From Molossus alvarezi (taxonomy: Eukaryota > Chordata > Mammalia > Chiroptera > Molossidae): a stretch of 64,000 bases of DNA. Positions 22,455 to 34,450 of the stretch are shown in pieces (position 1 is the first letter of the stretch; every line of letters starts with the position of its first letter). The notes under the pieces were generated by a model that saw only the letters and a program-made list of their open reading frames with translations, made no database searches and had not been told where the DNA came from. A program made the position numbers and the translations under genes. The stretch is from NCBI GenBank assembly GCA_037176705.1, contig CM073891.1:92648327-92712326 (forward strand). The letters are read 5' to 3'.

Positions 22455-22626
22455 TGCATATTAACAACATTTAAATTATATTATTATGTTATAATCCGGA
22501 TTTACTTAACGAAATATGATATACAACTGCAAAAAAGTAGTAGGCTGCCACTAAATATAAATAGATAGTAGGTAGATAAGTAAGCAGACAGAGAGCTATA
22601 GGGTATTTATATTAAACTGTATTATA

Positions 22627-22824
22627 GCCCGGCTGGTGTGGCTCAGTGGTTGAGCATCGACCCATGTACCAAGAGGTTGCTGGTTTGATTAATGGTCAGA
22701 GAACATGCCCAAGTTGTGGGCCCAATTCCCAATGGGGGGCATGCAGGAGGCGGCCAGACAGTGTTCTCTCTCATCAATGTTTCTCTCTCTCTGAAATCAA
22801 TAAAGAAAAAATAATTAAAAAAAA
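22627..22824 (+). mobile_element. VES-related SINE, short form
   Basis: Head CCCGGCTGGTGTGGCTCAGT, a weakened B box, 'gttgtgggcccaattccc', CT tract and A-rich tail. Perfect 14-bp TSD TAAACTGTATTATA at 22613-22626 and 22825-22838. Confidence 0.95.
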
Positions 22825-22838
22825 TAAACTGTATTATA

Positions 22839-23875
22839 CATATATACATGCACACACAGGTGGACAAACACACATATACTAATTTGTCTGTAAACAAAAT
22901 ACATTCCATGTTAAATCAAAAGAGAAAAAAATGGCTTTGGCAGTCAATAAATACATCTAAATAAACGTTAATATTAATGCCATGAGCAATACAAGGTATA
23001 CATTAATAGCTGTAATTTTATTTTAAGATTTGGAATAAAGAATCAAAAAATTCATTTCTTTTTTACCCACCTCCTTGAATCCAAGTTATCATAAAAACAC
23101 ATAGCTTCTACAAAAAAAAAAAAAGGCCTGTGATAAAATGGCCTATAATATAATCAAAGTATAATCTTGCCACATTGGTGAGAGAAGACATTGATGAATA
23201 GTCACTAACTACATGTATTTTTACATGTGGGTCAGTACTGACCTATGCGAAACTGCAAAGTATCTGTGGCTTTCCAGTTACAAACTTTTATTCTTTTCTT
23301 ACTTCAGTTATATTTTGTAACTTGAACATCTGCTCTCAAGTAAAGCTCTAAAACCCATTAGCAGAAAAATATAAATTGTAACTTGACCCAAGAATATTTG
23401 TACTTCACCTTCAGAATTATGTACAGCAACATTTTCAGATTTAGGGAGCCTGGGGAGAGGTATTAGGAAATCTCCCTGTCTGCCAAAATACACTGGGTCA
23501 GTGGTTTCCTCTTCTATCTCTGCTCCCTGCAGGGCCCTGACATGCAATGATACATGTACATACATCTAGGGAAGTGGCCAGGCTGCTTACAAGCCTTGAG
23601 CAGAGTCCGTTTCAAATTATCCTATCACTCTGGGGACAATAGGGGACAGTTCAGCCTGCCATTCAATTCTAGAGTGACCGCAAAACTTTTGAGCAGGGGT
23701 TATTTTACAAAACTGAATTTGCCTCTTTTTCCAACATTCAAATTTCCTAGGATTTGGGGGATTTTAGATGTGGCTAAAATGCCCTGTAGTTTATTCACAT
23801 GGTTCAAGTTTTGGGTTGGACAGTAATGCCAGCTGAGGGCCATGACGTTCTTCTTTCTGTTCCCTCTACTCTTCT
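22839..23875. other. DNA with no recognised feature
   Basis: No gene recognised. Contains a 14-17 bp A-run at about 23110. Several 65-90 codon open frames at 23308-23826 show no familiar motif and lack neighbouring coding signals. Confidence 0.4.
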
Positions 23876-23990
23876 AAATTCTTTGCCTATGCTAATTCAT
23901 AAATACTCAAACAAGCTTATGAGGCTGGGGGCATTATTTTTATCCACGTTTTACCGATGGAAAAAAACTAAGAAAAAGAGAGGAAAATAT
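23876..23990 (-). repeat. MIR SINE relic
   Basis: Antisense MIR-like order: 'aattcataaatactcaaaca', 'cttatgaggctgggggcatt', 'tatccacgttttaccgatgg'. It ends at the GT microsatellite. Confidence 0.6.
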
Positions 23991-23998
23991 TCCTATGG

Positions 23999-24001
<3 letters not shown>

Positions 24002-24038
<37 letters not shown>
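24002..24038. repeat. (GT)n microsatellite
   Basis: About 18 uninterrupted GT units at the 3' side of a MIR relic. Confidence 0.95.
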
Positions 24039-24040
<2 letters not shown>

Positions 24041-24290
24041 AATGAAAGCAGTTTAACCCCAGGGTCTGCACTCTCAAACAAATTATATGCTATCATGTAT
24101 TTGAGTAAAACTAATCAAATATTATTCTACCCGTCTTTAGACATACAGGTGCTATGATTACCAACATCTTGGATTCCCTCGCCTTATTTGCTTTCCATGT
24201 GTATTCCTTTTGAATTGATCTTTATTAGAAAATTTGATAATGAATAAAGAAATTAAATATTCAGAAGGCATAATGAGAAATGAAAACTGC

Positions 24291-24545
24291 TGCCCTGGCC
24301 GGTTTGGCTCAGCGGTTAGAGCGTCGGCCTGAGGTCTGGAGAGACCCGGGTTCAGTTCCCGCTAAGGGCACGTACCTCGGTTGCAGTTTGTCCCCGGCCC
24401 TGGTTGGTCGTGCGGGTGGCAGCCACTCGATGTGTTCCTTTCACATCGATGTTTCTCTCTCTCTCTGTTCCTCTCTCTCCCTCCCACTCTACCTGAACAA
24501 AAAATGGAAAAATGTCCTCGGGTGAGGATAAAAAAACAACAACAA
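24291..24545 (+). mobile_element. VES-type SINE, long form, well preserved
   Basis: TGCCCTGGCCGGTTTGGCTC head. The Pol III A box (TGGCTCAGCGGTTAGAGCG) and B box (GGGTTCAGTTCCC) are intact, followed by the TTGCAGTTTGTCCCCGGCCC block, the CACTCGATGTGTTCC block, CT tract and CCTCGGGTGAGGAT. CpGs are largely kept. A short direct repeat AAAACTGC (24283-24290, 24546-24553) is the likely TSD. A good reference copy for the long subfamily. Confidence 0.95.
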
Positions 24546-24761
24546 AAAACTGCCACTTTTGCCCCCCATCCCACTCTTTTGATGTAGGCATTAATAAGTG
24601 CCTGCTGTTAAGCTTGCACATCATTCTTGAAATTCATACATGCATTGATTCATTCATTGAAAAATATTTTGGATTATCTAAATGTGCATAATTGTATGGT
24701 TTTGTTTTGGAAAAGATAGGATCACAGTATACACATCACTAATATTTTTTACTAAAATAAA

Positions 24762-24826
24762 CACATGTGTATATATGTATGTGTATATGTACGTGTATGT
24801 GTATGGGTATGTATATGTATACATAG
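24762..24826. repeat. Imperfect (TATG)n/(TG)n low-complexity repeat
   Basis: Alternating TATG, TGTG and TACG units. The open frame rich in Tyr/Val through it is a repeat artefact. Confidence 0.85.
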
Positions 24827-24964
24827 TGGATATTTCCACTGCTAGGGAATTTGTCCTGACATTTCTGAATTTGTTATATCAAAAGCTAATGATTCCCTCC
24901 TCACAGACTTCCTTTGTTCATGTTTAGACTTATTATGTTTTCTATAAACTTTTTTCATTTTTAA

Positions 24965-25060
24965 CTGCTAACTTACTATGTGTTCACTAACATTTACTCA
25001 GCCCTTTCCATGTGCTGGGTACTGTACTATGTGCTTAAAGAAGAGAAAGGTATAGATGTG
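24965..25060 (-). repeat. Possible MIR relic
   Basis: The phrases 'aacatttactcagccctttc', 'catgtgctgggtactgtact' and 'atgtgcttaaagaag' match the antisense MIR 3' region. Confidence 0.5.
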
Positions 25061-27427
25061 TACTGGCCACATTGGAAGTTATAATCTTGTTATTGTCAGA
25101 TAATATTTCTAATATCTTTCAGAATATTAATTTAGATTTCAGCAGAGGCATTCTATATTTTAGCTTTTTAATTTAACTGTTCACGTAAAAATTATGTTTT
25201 CTACTCATGTATAGAGAAGCACACTGACTTTCCTAAGGTTTTGGGATAGGACCAATGGCCTTCTCCTCTGACAATCTCCTCAACTCTTGCCTATGCCCAG
25301 ATGATGGAGTTCTTCACTTGCACTCTCTTCTGGATCCTGGTTGGAATCCTGGCCATGAGGGTGCTCTAGGCTCTGTGAGTTGTTCTTTTAATCCAGAGAG
25401 AAAGGGTGAACACTAGTATTTCAGGGAATAAATTCACTGCATTCTCTTTATTCTATCTATTGCATCTTTCTTTATCCCCACCTCCCACCCTGTTCTTTCT
25501 TCTCTGTACAAAAGAAAAATTAAGGCAAGTGATCTGAGCTAACAAAATAAACAAATATATTTTAATCACAGTGGTATGAAATATATGATTTCATTGGTAT
25601 TAATAATTTTTGTCTAATATATCCACTGGTTATGTTAGTACCCCCTGCCTTGCTCCATGTTATACATGCCTTTTACTTTCAAATTTTACTTAAAAGGCAC
25701 CAGAGAATCAAGTCAGGCTTAGTGACTGCTGCCTGGGAGCCACATGTTTAATAACATAATTTGTGAAAGCATAGCTTGGCATGTTTGTGAGAGCAACATT
25801 GCATGTGCACAGCTCAGGGGAGTTGCCAACCGATATGTCAATGTATTCTTTTCACAAGCACAGATCACAGCTGTCTGACATGTTCTGGCTTTTTAGATTT
25901 TCTTTATTTTTTTTTAGGTCCTCACACCAGTTAGATAATACAATGGGCAAATATTAAAGAACCAGGTTGATTTACAAGAACTGAAAGCAAAATGCCATTT
26001 CATGATGAATGAGAAAATTTGGCTGAAATCACCTTCCTTTAGGGGTTTGTTCCATTAAGAACAGAACACAACTAAATGGTGATTTTTGCTCAAAGGAATA
26101 TTTTCATGTACAGTAGACAGCATCATTCTCCCTGCTTGTGTTGCTTGTATTTTCAATAACCACTGTATTTTACATTACCTAAATATTAAAACAAAATACA
26201 CTGAAATTTGTTCTAAACTTCAGAGACCAAAATTCCCCATTTTATGTTTTTTATTTTCCTCTTTTCTGTGCTGCAATCTATAGGCCCTTTATCAAAGTGG
26301 GAACTCTTATTATACACAGAATAAGAGTTTTACAATTATATCAGTTAATTTATGACACTAATTTGAATAAACCTGCTAATTTTATATGTGTATGTAAAAT
26401 GTATTTTACATCCTAGTATGAGTTTCTTTTGTTTTAAAATACTAGTATATGAATTAATTTACAGTTTTAAGGGCTAGAAAGAAACACTAGGCCTTTTAAA
26501 AATTAAATATGTAAACTAGTGTAATCTAGGTAGTGAAATCTAATGCCAATGACAGTTCATATTTTGTTTCGAACACGAGTGCCTGCTGAAATCACTGAAG
26601 AGTGTATGAAGTGTATGGAGAACTGTACCAAACATTTGAGTCATTCACCTTGGGTGCACCTGGAAGAACTTGTTTGACATATAAACATTTATGTAATATT
26701 TGTAATCAAGGGTAACTATAGGTTTGCTACGTAGTGCTTTGCAACGTACATTCCCTATGTGTTATATTGCAAGCAATTAATGATAACTGCTATTTGTTTA
26801 AATTAGCTATTAAATAAAACTAACACACTATTGTAACTGATTGTTACTTAATTTTAAATTTATATTTATATTGCATATTTGATTGACAATGTGAATGCAT
26901 GCAAAAACCAGCCATTTCACCTTCAGAGAGTCTAATGAGTTACACACACACACACATACATCAAAGCAAAATAAACTCAAAATATTCAAAATAATATTGA
27001 AATCTAAATCTTGTTCTGCTTCCTCTTATTTATCTTCATGTCTTTGGACTGAGCTTTTTGGTCCAACTGCCAAATGGAAAATTATTTACTTCCTATGCAT
27101 GCTATAAAAAAATAAAAAGTATTTCACAAACCATAAAATACATTTGCAGCAAATGTTGTTCACACCCTCCTGAGAGGATACCTGTCTTTAAACACGTAAT
27201 TGAATTGGGGCAGATGGGAATGGTTAGACTGGCCTAAAGTTATAAATAAACTACAAATCTCTCTTAACATGTTAACTTTTGATTTAAAAACTGTGTTCTA
27301 TCAGTTCTACTAGTTTTCCTTCCTTTTCACAAACCACATAATCATTTGTGTTTATGACTGCAACTGTGTTGTTGGAATGCCTTAAATGGGAATGTAAAAT
27401 ATAAAAACAAATCTCATTCAGTGCTAT
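25061..27427. other. AT-rich DNA, no recognised feature
   Basis: The longest stretch without a recognised mobile element apart from a short CA run at 26943-26955. Short open frames (26086-26283, 26895-27107) show no motif. If a conserved host element exists in this window, this quiet stretch is a reasonable place to look, but nothing in the sequence itself demonstrates one. Confidence 0.4.
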
Positions 27428-27442
27428 AAAAAAATAATACTG

Positions 27443-27940
<498 letters not shown>

Positions 27941-28120
27941 AAAAATATGACTGTGGTAACAAAGACCTTCAACGCAAAAAGATTGAGTCTAAATTGGTAC
28001 TACCATAATTTTAATATTTTACCTAAAATCTGATGAATTATAATAGATACTATATTGTCTATTCTTATTAAGGACCACAAAATTTTACATTCCTGTTTAA
28101 TAGGTAGGCATATTGAGAGA

Positions 28121-28147
28121 TTTTATATATATATATATATATATATA
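28121..28147. repeat. (TA)n microsatellite
   Basis: About 12 TA units. Confidence 0.95.
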
Positions 28148-28529
28148 CAAAGTGTAACATGATATGATATAACAACATAATATGATGTCATATAATAATA
28201 CATGAATAACTAGATCTAATGGAGAGCATAATGGAGTAAGATTTTTTGAGATAACATACATAAAAGACTATTTGTTACTCAGCTATTTGTAATAAAGTTC
28301 TCTACAAAGACCCATGCTCAAAATAAATGTCTTAATTGTCCTAATGTTTGAAAGGATTAACTAAGAATAGCATATGTTTCATGATGATTTAAATGAATGG
28401 GAAAACACATCTGAAGCTCTAGATAAAATGGTAAAATATTGACTTGACATCAAATTTTACATTGAAAATTATGTATGGTAGAAAATCCTATTTTTTTGTT
28501 TTGTTTTACTGTAATTAATAATATTTATT
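28148..28529. other. AT-rich DNA, no recognised feature
   Basis: Nothing recognised. The right edge is the poly-A (complement) side of an L1. Confidence 0.4.
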
Positions 28530-30008
28530 TTTAACAATTTTTATTAATTTATTTTTATTACAGATGTTTCTTCTTTTTCCTCCATTGACACCCTCCTCCC
28601 CATTCCCCGCAACCCATCCCCAGCTTTGTTGTCTATGTCCACTGGTTATGCATATGTTGCATATAAATTCTGCCCTGGCTGGTTTGGCTCAGTGGTTAGA
28701 GCGTTGGCCTGCGGTCTGGAGAGACCCAGGTTCGGTTCCTGCTAGGGGAACATACCTTGGTTGCAGTTTGTCCCCGGCCCTGGTTGGGTCGCGTGGGCGG
28801 CAGCCACTTGATGTGTCCCTTTCACGTCGATGTCTCTCTCTCTCTCTCTCCCTCTCACTCTATCTGAACAAAATATCGAAAAATGTCCTCGGGTGAGGAT
28901 AAAAAAAAAATTTCTATGGTTTATCTCTTCCCCCCACCATTCCCTCTTCTGAGGATTGTCAGTCTGTACCCAATTTCTATGTCTTTGAGTCTATTTTGTT
29001 CATCAGTTTGTTTAGTACATTATATTCCACAAATGAGTGAGATCATGTGATAATTATCTTTCTCTGCTTGGCTTGTTTCGCTAGCATAATACTCTTTAGG
29101 TCCCTCCATGTTGTCTCAAAGGATAAGAGCTCTTTCTTTCTTACAGTAGCATAGTATTCATTGTATACTACAGTTTTTTATCCACACATCTACTGTTGGA
29201 CACGTGCTGTTTCCAAATCTCGACTACTGTAAATAGTGCTGCTATGAACATAGGGGTAAATATATTCTTTCTGATTGGTGTTTCAGACTTCTTCGGATAT
29301 ATTCTTAGAAGTAAAATCACTGTGTCAAATAGTGATTCAAGTTTTAATTTTTCGAGGAAATACCATACTGTTTTCCATAGTGGCTGCAGCAGTCTGCATT
29401 TCCACCAGCAGTGTACTAGAGTCCCCTTTTCTCTACACCCTCGCCAACACTTGTTGTTTGATGATTTGTTGATGACGGCTTTTCTGACAGGTTAGAAATG
29501 ATACCTCATTCTTGTTTTAATTTGAATCTCTTTGATGATTAGTGATGTTGAACATTTTTCATATGTCTCTTGGCCATTTGTATGTCCTGTTTGGAGAGGT
29601 GTCTCTTTAGGTCCTCTGCCCATTTTTAATTGTTTTTTTTTTTTTTTGTCTTTTTTTTGTTGAGTTGTATGAGTACTCTATATATTTTGGAAATTAACCC
29701 CTTATCTGATGTATCATTGACAATTATGCTCTCCCATATAGTGGGTTCCCTTTCCATTTTGATGGTTGTTTCTTTTGCTGTGCAGAAGCTTTTTAGTTTG
29801 ATGTAGTCCCATGTGTTCATCTTCTCCTTAGGTGTTGAATCAGTGAAAAGTCTGCTGTGTATGATGTCTGAAATTTTATTGCCTACATTTTCTTCTAGGA
29901 TTTTTATGGATTCACCAGTCACATTAAAGTCTTTTATCCATTTTGAGTTTATTCTTGTGTATGGTGTAAGTTGATGGTCTAGCTTCATTGTTTTGCACGT
30001 AGTTGTCC
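28530..30008 (-). mobile_element. L1 3' portion (left arm of a head-to-head L1 pair)
   Basis: Complement of the L1 3' terminus at the left ('ttaatttatttttattacag'), then 3' UTR and ORF2 C-terminal sequence up to 'gtagttgtcc' at about 30008. There it meets another L1 in the opposite orientation with no spacer. A young VES SINE is nested at 28673-28908. ORF2 remnants include a 120-codon open block at 29626-29988 on the minus strand ([20 protein letters not shown]). No clean TSD found. Confidence 0.9.
28673..28908 (+). mobile_element. VES-type SINE, long form, nested in L1 3' UTR
   Basis: CCCTGGCTGGTTTGGCTCAG head, intact A and B boxes, CCTCGGGTGAGGAT tail and A-run. The L1 3' UTR is split at 'aaattctg'/'aaatttctatgg'. 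Confidence 0.95.
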
Positions 30009-31528
30009 AAAAAAATTAAAATACCTAGAAATAAACTTAACCAAAGAAATATAGAACCTATTTGCAGAAGACATTGAAAAAAGAAATAGAAAAAAATATA
30101 TAAAAGTGAAAACACATAACCTTGTTCATGGGTTGGAAGAATTAACATTATTAGAATGTCCATATTACCCAAAGCAATCTATAGATTCAATTTGCAATCC
30201 CCATCAAAATACCAATGACATATTTCACAGAACTAGAACTAATACTTCAAAAGTTCATATGGAACCAAAAAAATCCTGAATAGCCACAGCAATCTTGAAA
30301 AAGAAGGACAAAGTAGGTGGGGTCACAATATCAGATATCAGGTTATACTACAAAGCTACTATAATCAAAACAGCCTGGTACTGGCACAAGAACAGGCATA
30401 TAGACCAGTGGAACAGAACAAAGAACCCAGAAATGGACCCAAGATATTGCTCAATTAATATTCCACAAAGGTGGAAAAAGCATACAATGGAGTAAAGACA
30501 GCCTCTTTAATAAATGGTGTTGGGAACATTGGACAGCTAGATGCAAAAAATGAAGCTAGACCATCAACTTACTCCATACACAATAATAAACTCAAAAAAA
30601 AATAAAAGACTTAAATGTGACTTGTAAATCCATAAAAATCCTAGAAGAAAATTTAGGCAACAAAATTTTGGACATCATGCTCAGCAGAATTTTCACTGAT
30701 AAATCACGTACGGCAACAGAAACAAAGGAAAAAATGAATACATGGGACTACACCAAACTTAAAAGCTTCTGCACAACAAAAGAAACAACCATCAATATGA
30801 AAAGGGAACCCACTGTATGGTAGAGCATAATTGCCAATGACACATCAGATAAAGCGTTAATTTCCAAAATATATAGAGTACTCATACAACTCAACAAAAG
30901 GAAGACAAAAAATCTGATTAAAAATAGGCAGAGGATCTAAAGAGACACCTCTCCAAACAGGACATACAAATGGCCAAGAGACATATAAAGAAATGCTCAA
31001 CATCACTAATCATCAAAGAGATGCAAATTAAAACAACAATGAGGTATCACCTCACAACTGTCAGAACAGCCATCACCAACAAATCATCAAACAAGTGTTG
31101 GTGAGGGTGTGGAGAAAATGGGACTCTAGTACACTGCTGGTGGGAATGCAGACTGGTGCAGCCACTATGGAAAACACTATGGTGTTACCTCAAAAAATTA
31201 AAAATTGAACTGCCATTTGATCCAGTGATCCCATTTCTAGGAATATACCCTAAGAAGCCTGAAACACTAATCAGAAAGAATATATGTACCCCCATGTTCA
31301 TAGCAGCACTATTACAATAGCTAAGATCTGGAAACAGCCCAAGAGTTCATCAGTAGAATGGATAAAAGAGCTGTGTTACATATACACAATGGAGTACTAT
31401 ACAGCTGTAAGAAAGAAAGAGCTCTTATCCTTTGAGACAACATGGAGGGACCTGGAAAGCATTATCTGAAGTGAAACAAGCCAAGCAGAAAAAGACAAAT
31501 ACCACATGATCTCACTTATTTGTGGAAT
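30009..31528 (+). pseudogene. L1 ORF2 C-terminal remnant
   Basis: Fragmented blocks encode the ORF2 region downstream of the polymerase: [20 protein letters not shown] (around 30320), [20 protein letters not shown] (around 30707) and TMEYYTAVRKKELLSFETTW (around 31388). The ICGI-stop end comes near 31525. Several frameshifts. No catalytic domain present. Confidence 0.8.
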
Positions 31529-31775
31529 AAAATGAACATAACAGTTTGAGGAACAGGGTAGACCCAGAGACGTGGAAGTAGGGTACAGACTGACAACCCT
31601 CAGAAGAAGGGAATGGGAGGGAAGAGATAAACCATGGAGCTTATATGCATGTACACAGTACCATTGGACACAGACAACAAAGCTGGTGATGGTGTGGGGA
31701 GGATGGGGAGGAGGGTGTCAATAGGGGGAAAAAAGCAGAAACATCTGTAACAAAAATAAATTAATTAAAAAAGAG
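30009..31775 (+). mobile_element. L1 3' portion (right arm of a head-to-head L1 pair)
   Basis: Starts abruptly in ORF2 ('aaattaaaatacctagaaat') and continues through the ORF2 C-terminus, 3' UTR and an 'aacaaaaataaattaatt' A-rich end at about 31775. Its part from about 30530 on is the reverse complement counterpart of the left arm, so roughly 1.2-1.4 kb could pair as an inverted repeat around a central segment of about 0.5 kb. Confidence 0.92.
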
Positions 31776-32764
31776 AGACCACTTTAGTAGGAGAAGGATA
31801 CAAGCATTTAATCTGCTGAATATATTGATATAAAATATTTAGAAAGAGTTAACAATTAAATTGATGATATTCCCATTAACTATGCTACTTGCCATTATGA
31901 TAAATTTATTCCAAACGTGTTGCTCTTTCAATGATTTAAACAATAAATATGCTTACATTAGTATTCTAATAATTATTTTGTACTTTGAGTACATTGAAGT
32001 AAATTTCAATGACTCCTGGCAGTGCTTCTTTCAATTGAACCAAAAGATAATAGAGTCAGTATTTAGCATGTGCACTCTAAGTGCATTTTTATTTCCAATG
32101 ATAATATAGCTGAATGTAGTTATGTGCTAGGTGCTTACAAAATAAATAGAACCACACATAGCTAGCAATTACATTAAAGAAACCAGACTGTTGTCCTTAA
32201 TAGGTTATGCAAGAAACACATTTTCTAATAAAAAATTACTAGAGCCAGTATTAAGATGTTTATGAATATAGAACAGCATAAAATCATGGTCCTCACAAAC
32301 AACCAACTGTTCACTTAACTCTGTGGTAAGTTTGTTATGATATACTGTTGAGTGAGGATAAACAAGCTAACAAAATAGGAAAGTATATATTTTGCTAACT
32401 GTCACTTGCATAAATTAAACTTTCATAATAAACCAATTCAATTGGGAGTTTCACACATTTACCAATTTGCTTGAAGTACAACTAGATGTCCCCCTAAAGA
32501 ACAAAAATATCACATTTTGATTATATACTGGTAGATACAATTTAAGATAATTCAGACATATGAAAATTCCCTTCAAATTATTTTTTTCATGGACAAAATA
32601 AAATACAGTTTGCTTAATAGCTTAGTAACTATGAAGGTATAAAATTTAGTGTAAATTTCTGATGTATAGTTACGCTCAAATCTGGATAGTTTTGCTGTCT
32701 TCATTTTTTTTTAAGGTATTAGGAAGTATTAAAATATAAAAAAATTATTTTCATTTTTAGGAAT
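31776..32764. other. AT-rich DNA, no recognised feature
   Basis: No gene, and no repeat recognised. An 82-codon open frame (31861-32109) has no familiar motif. Confidence 0.4.
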
Positions 32765-33361
32765 GTATTAAAAGTATTTATGTTGAGATAACTGTAGATT
32801 CTAAGAAAAAATATAGAACATAATACATCTTACAGAGCTATAGTAAAATATTACAACCAGGAATATGGTATTGATGCAATCCACCAAGCATGTTTATATT
32901 TTAACAATTAAATGCACTAATTCTTTTTGTGTGTGTTTATTTCTATGCCACTTTATCATATGTGTAGGGTACTATGACCATCACTGCAGTCAATTGGAGA
33001 AGCTTCATCACAAGGACACCTTGTATGATCCTACAATAGCCACATCCACCTCTGCCTTCTCCTCTCCCTAAACCCTGGAAACACTAATGTGCTCTCCATC
33101 TCCACAATTTCATAATTTCAAGAAAGTTTTAGCATTTTAATTACAGAGTTATGTATTACATTTTGAGATTAGATTGTTTTTTTTTTTACTTAGCATAATT
33201 CTTTTGAGTATTTTTTTTTTTTTTTCTGAATAGTATTCCATGTTATGGATATACCACAGATGGTTTAACCATTCACCTATCAAAGAACATTTGGGTTGCT
33301 TTCATTGGGGGGTGGGGGGTGCGTATTACAAATAGAGCTGCTATGTGCATTTGTTTATGAG

Positions 33362-33550
33362 CTTTTTATCTTTATTGCTGAGAGTATTACAGATGTCCCC
33401 CTTTTTTGTTCCACATTGCGCCCTCACCCAGCTCCCGCCCTGCTCCAGGCCTTCACACTCTATAGTCTGTGTCCATGGGTAATGTATATATGCATGTAAA
33501 TTCTTTGGTTAATCTCTCCCCAACTCCTCCCCCCTTCCCTTTGAGATTTT
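33362..33550 (-). mobile_element. HAL1/L1-type 3' UTR fragment
   Basis: Closely parallels the 3' UTR of the HAL1 at 4.1-4.33 kb: 'agagtattacagatgtcccc', 'gtaatgtatatatgcatgta', 'ttctttggttaatctctccc', 'cttccctttgagatttttca'. About 190 bp, inserted into the L1M. Confidence 0.75.
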
Positions 33551-33797
33551 TCACTATGGTTTTTGTGGTAACTTAAGTTTTTATTTCTCAGATAAATGCA
33601 TGCCTAAGACTAAAATTACAAGGTTGTACAGCAATTTAATGTTTAATTGTTTAAAAAAGGATATACTCTTTCAGAGAGGGTATACTAGTCGATATTCCCA
33701 GAAACAGTGTATAAGTGATTCAGTTTATCTGCACCCTCAGTAGCATTTGGTATTATCATTCTTTATTTTAACCATTCTAATAGGCATGTAGTAATAT

Positions 33798-34411
33798 TGA
33801 TACCGATGCAATAATCTGGTTATTTTTTTTAACAGGAACGGAGTAAAGAGAAGATTAGCTAGTTTATCACTGTAGGTCTGCTCCCTGCTGATTGGTATGA
33901 AAAAGGCAGTTTAGATGCATACTCATTAAGGTCTGAGTGACTTGAGACCTACCTGTCCATCACACCTGGGAGCGAGTCAGTGGCCCACATAGGCATGGCC
34001 ACTGCAAGCTCCGAAACCTAAATATGAATCTGCTAAACAAAGGAGATTCTCTCTCTCTGCCTGCACCCCTGCTTGCGGGGCTCCCATGCCTTGCATTTTC
34101 CCTACATGGCCCTATGGGACCCATGCAATGAATTAATGGACTGAATCTAGCTTTATGCTTGATGCCTGATCTGGACCTGGCTGCATCATGGAGCAGACAC
34201 TTTGGGCTTTGGCCCCATTTCTAACCTTGCTGAATCCACAACTGTCCCTCTTCCAGGACTGGATTGAGGGAACCACGACTTTAAAATCTCAGATAGAAGA
34301 ACTATTCATTCTTCCATGAAGGCTTCTGAACATGCTTATTCTGACTGCACCCTGAGAACCTCCTGCCCAGGAGTGTTGGAGGGATCTGGCCCTTTCATCC
34401 TTCTGGTATCA
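33798..34411. mobile_element. Candidate solo LTR (614 bp, TG...CA, 4-bp TSD)
   Basis: The L1M sequence is interrupted by 614 bp of unrelated, GC-richer DNA. It starts TGATACC, ends GGTATCA (inverted 7-bp termini beginning TG and ending CA) and is flanked by ATAT on both sides (33794-33797, 34412-34415). This is the form expected of a solo endogenous retrovirus LTR with a 4-bp duplication. I do not recognise the family, cannot assign strand, and see no retroviral gene. The short TSD in AT-rich DNA makes chance agreement possible. Confidence 0.5.
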
Positions 34412-34424
34412 ATATTTCATTGCT

Positions 34425-34450
34425 TTTGTTTGTTTGTTTGTTTGTTTGTA
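34425..34450. repeat. (TTTG)n short repeat
   Basis: About six TTTG units just right of the candidate LTR. Confidence 0.85.

Noticed and set aside
28530..31775. Classic twin-priming inversion
   Set aside because: Both arms have outward-facing 3' ends with tails; twin priming leaves only one tail.
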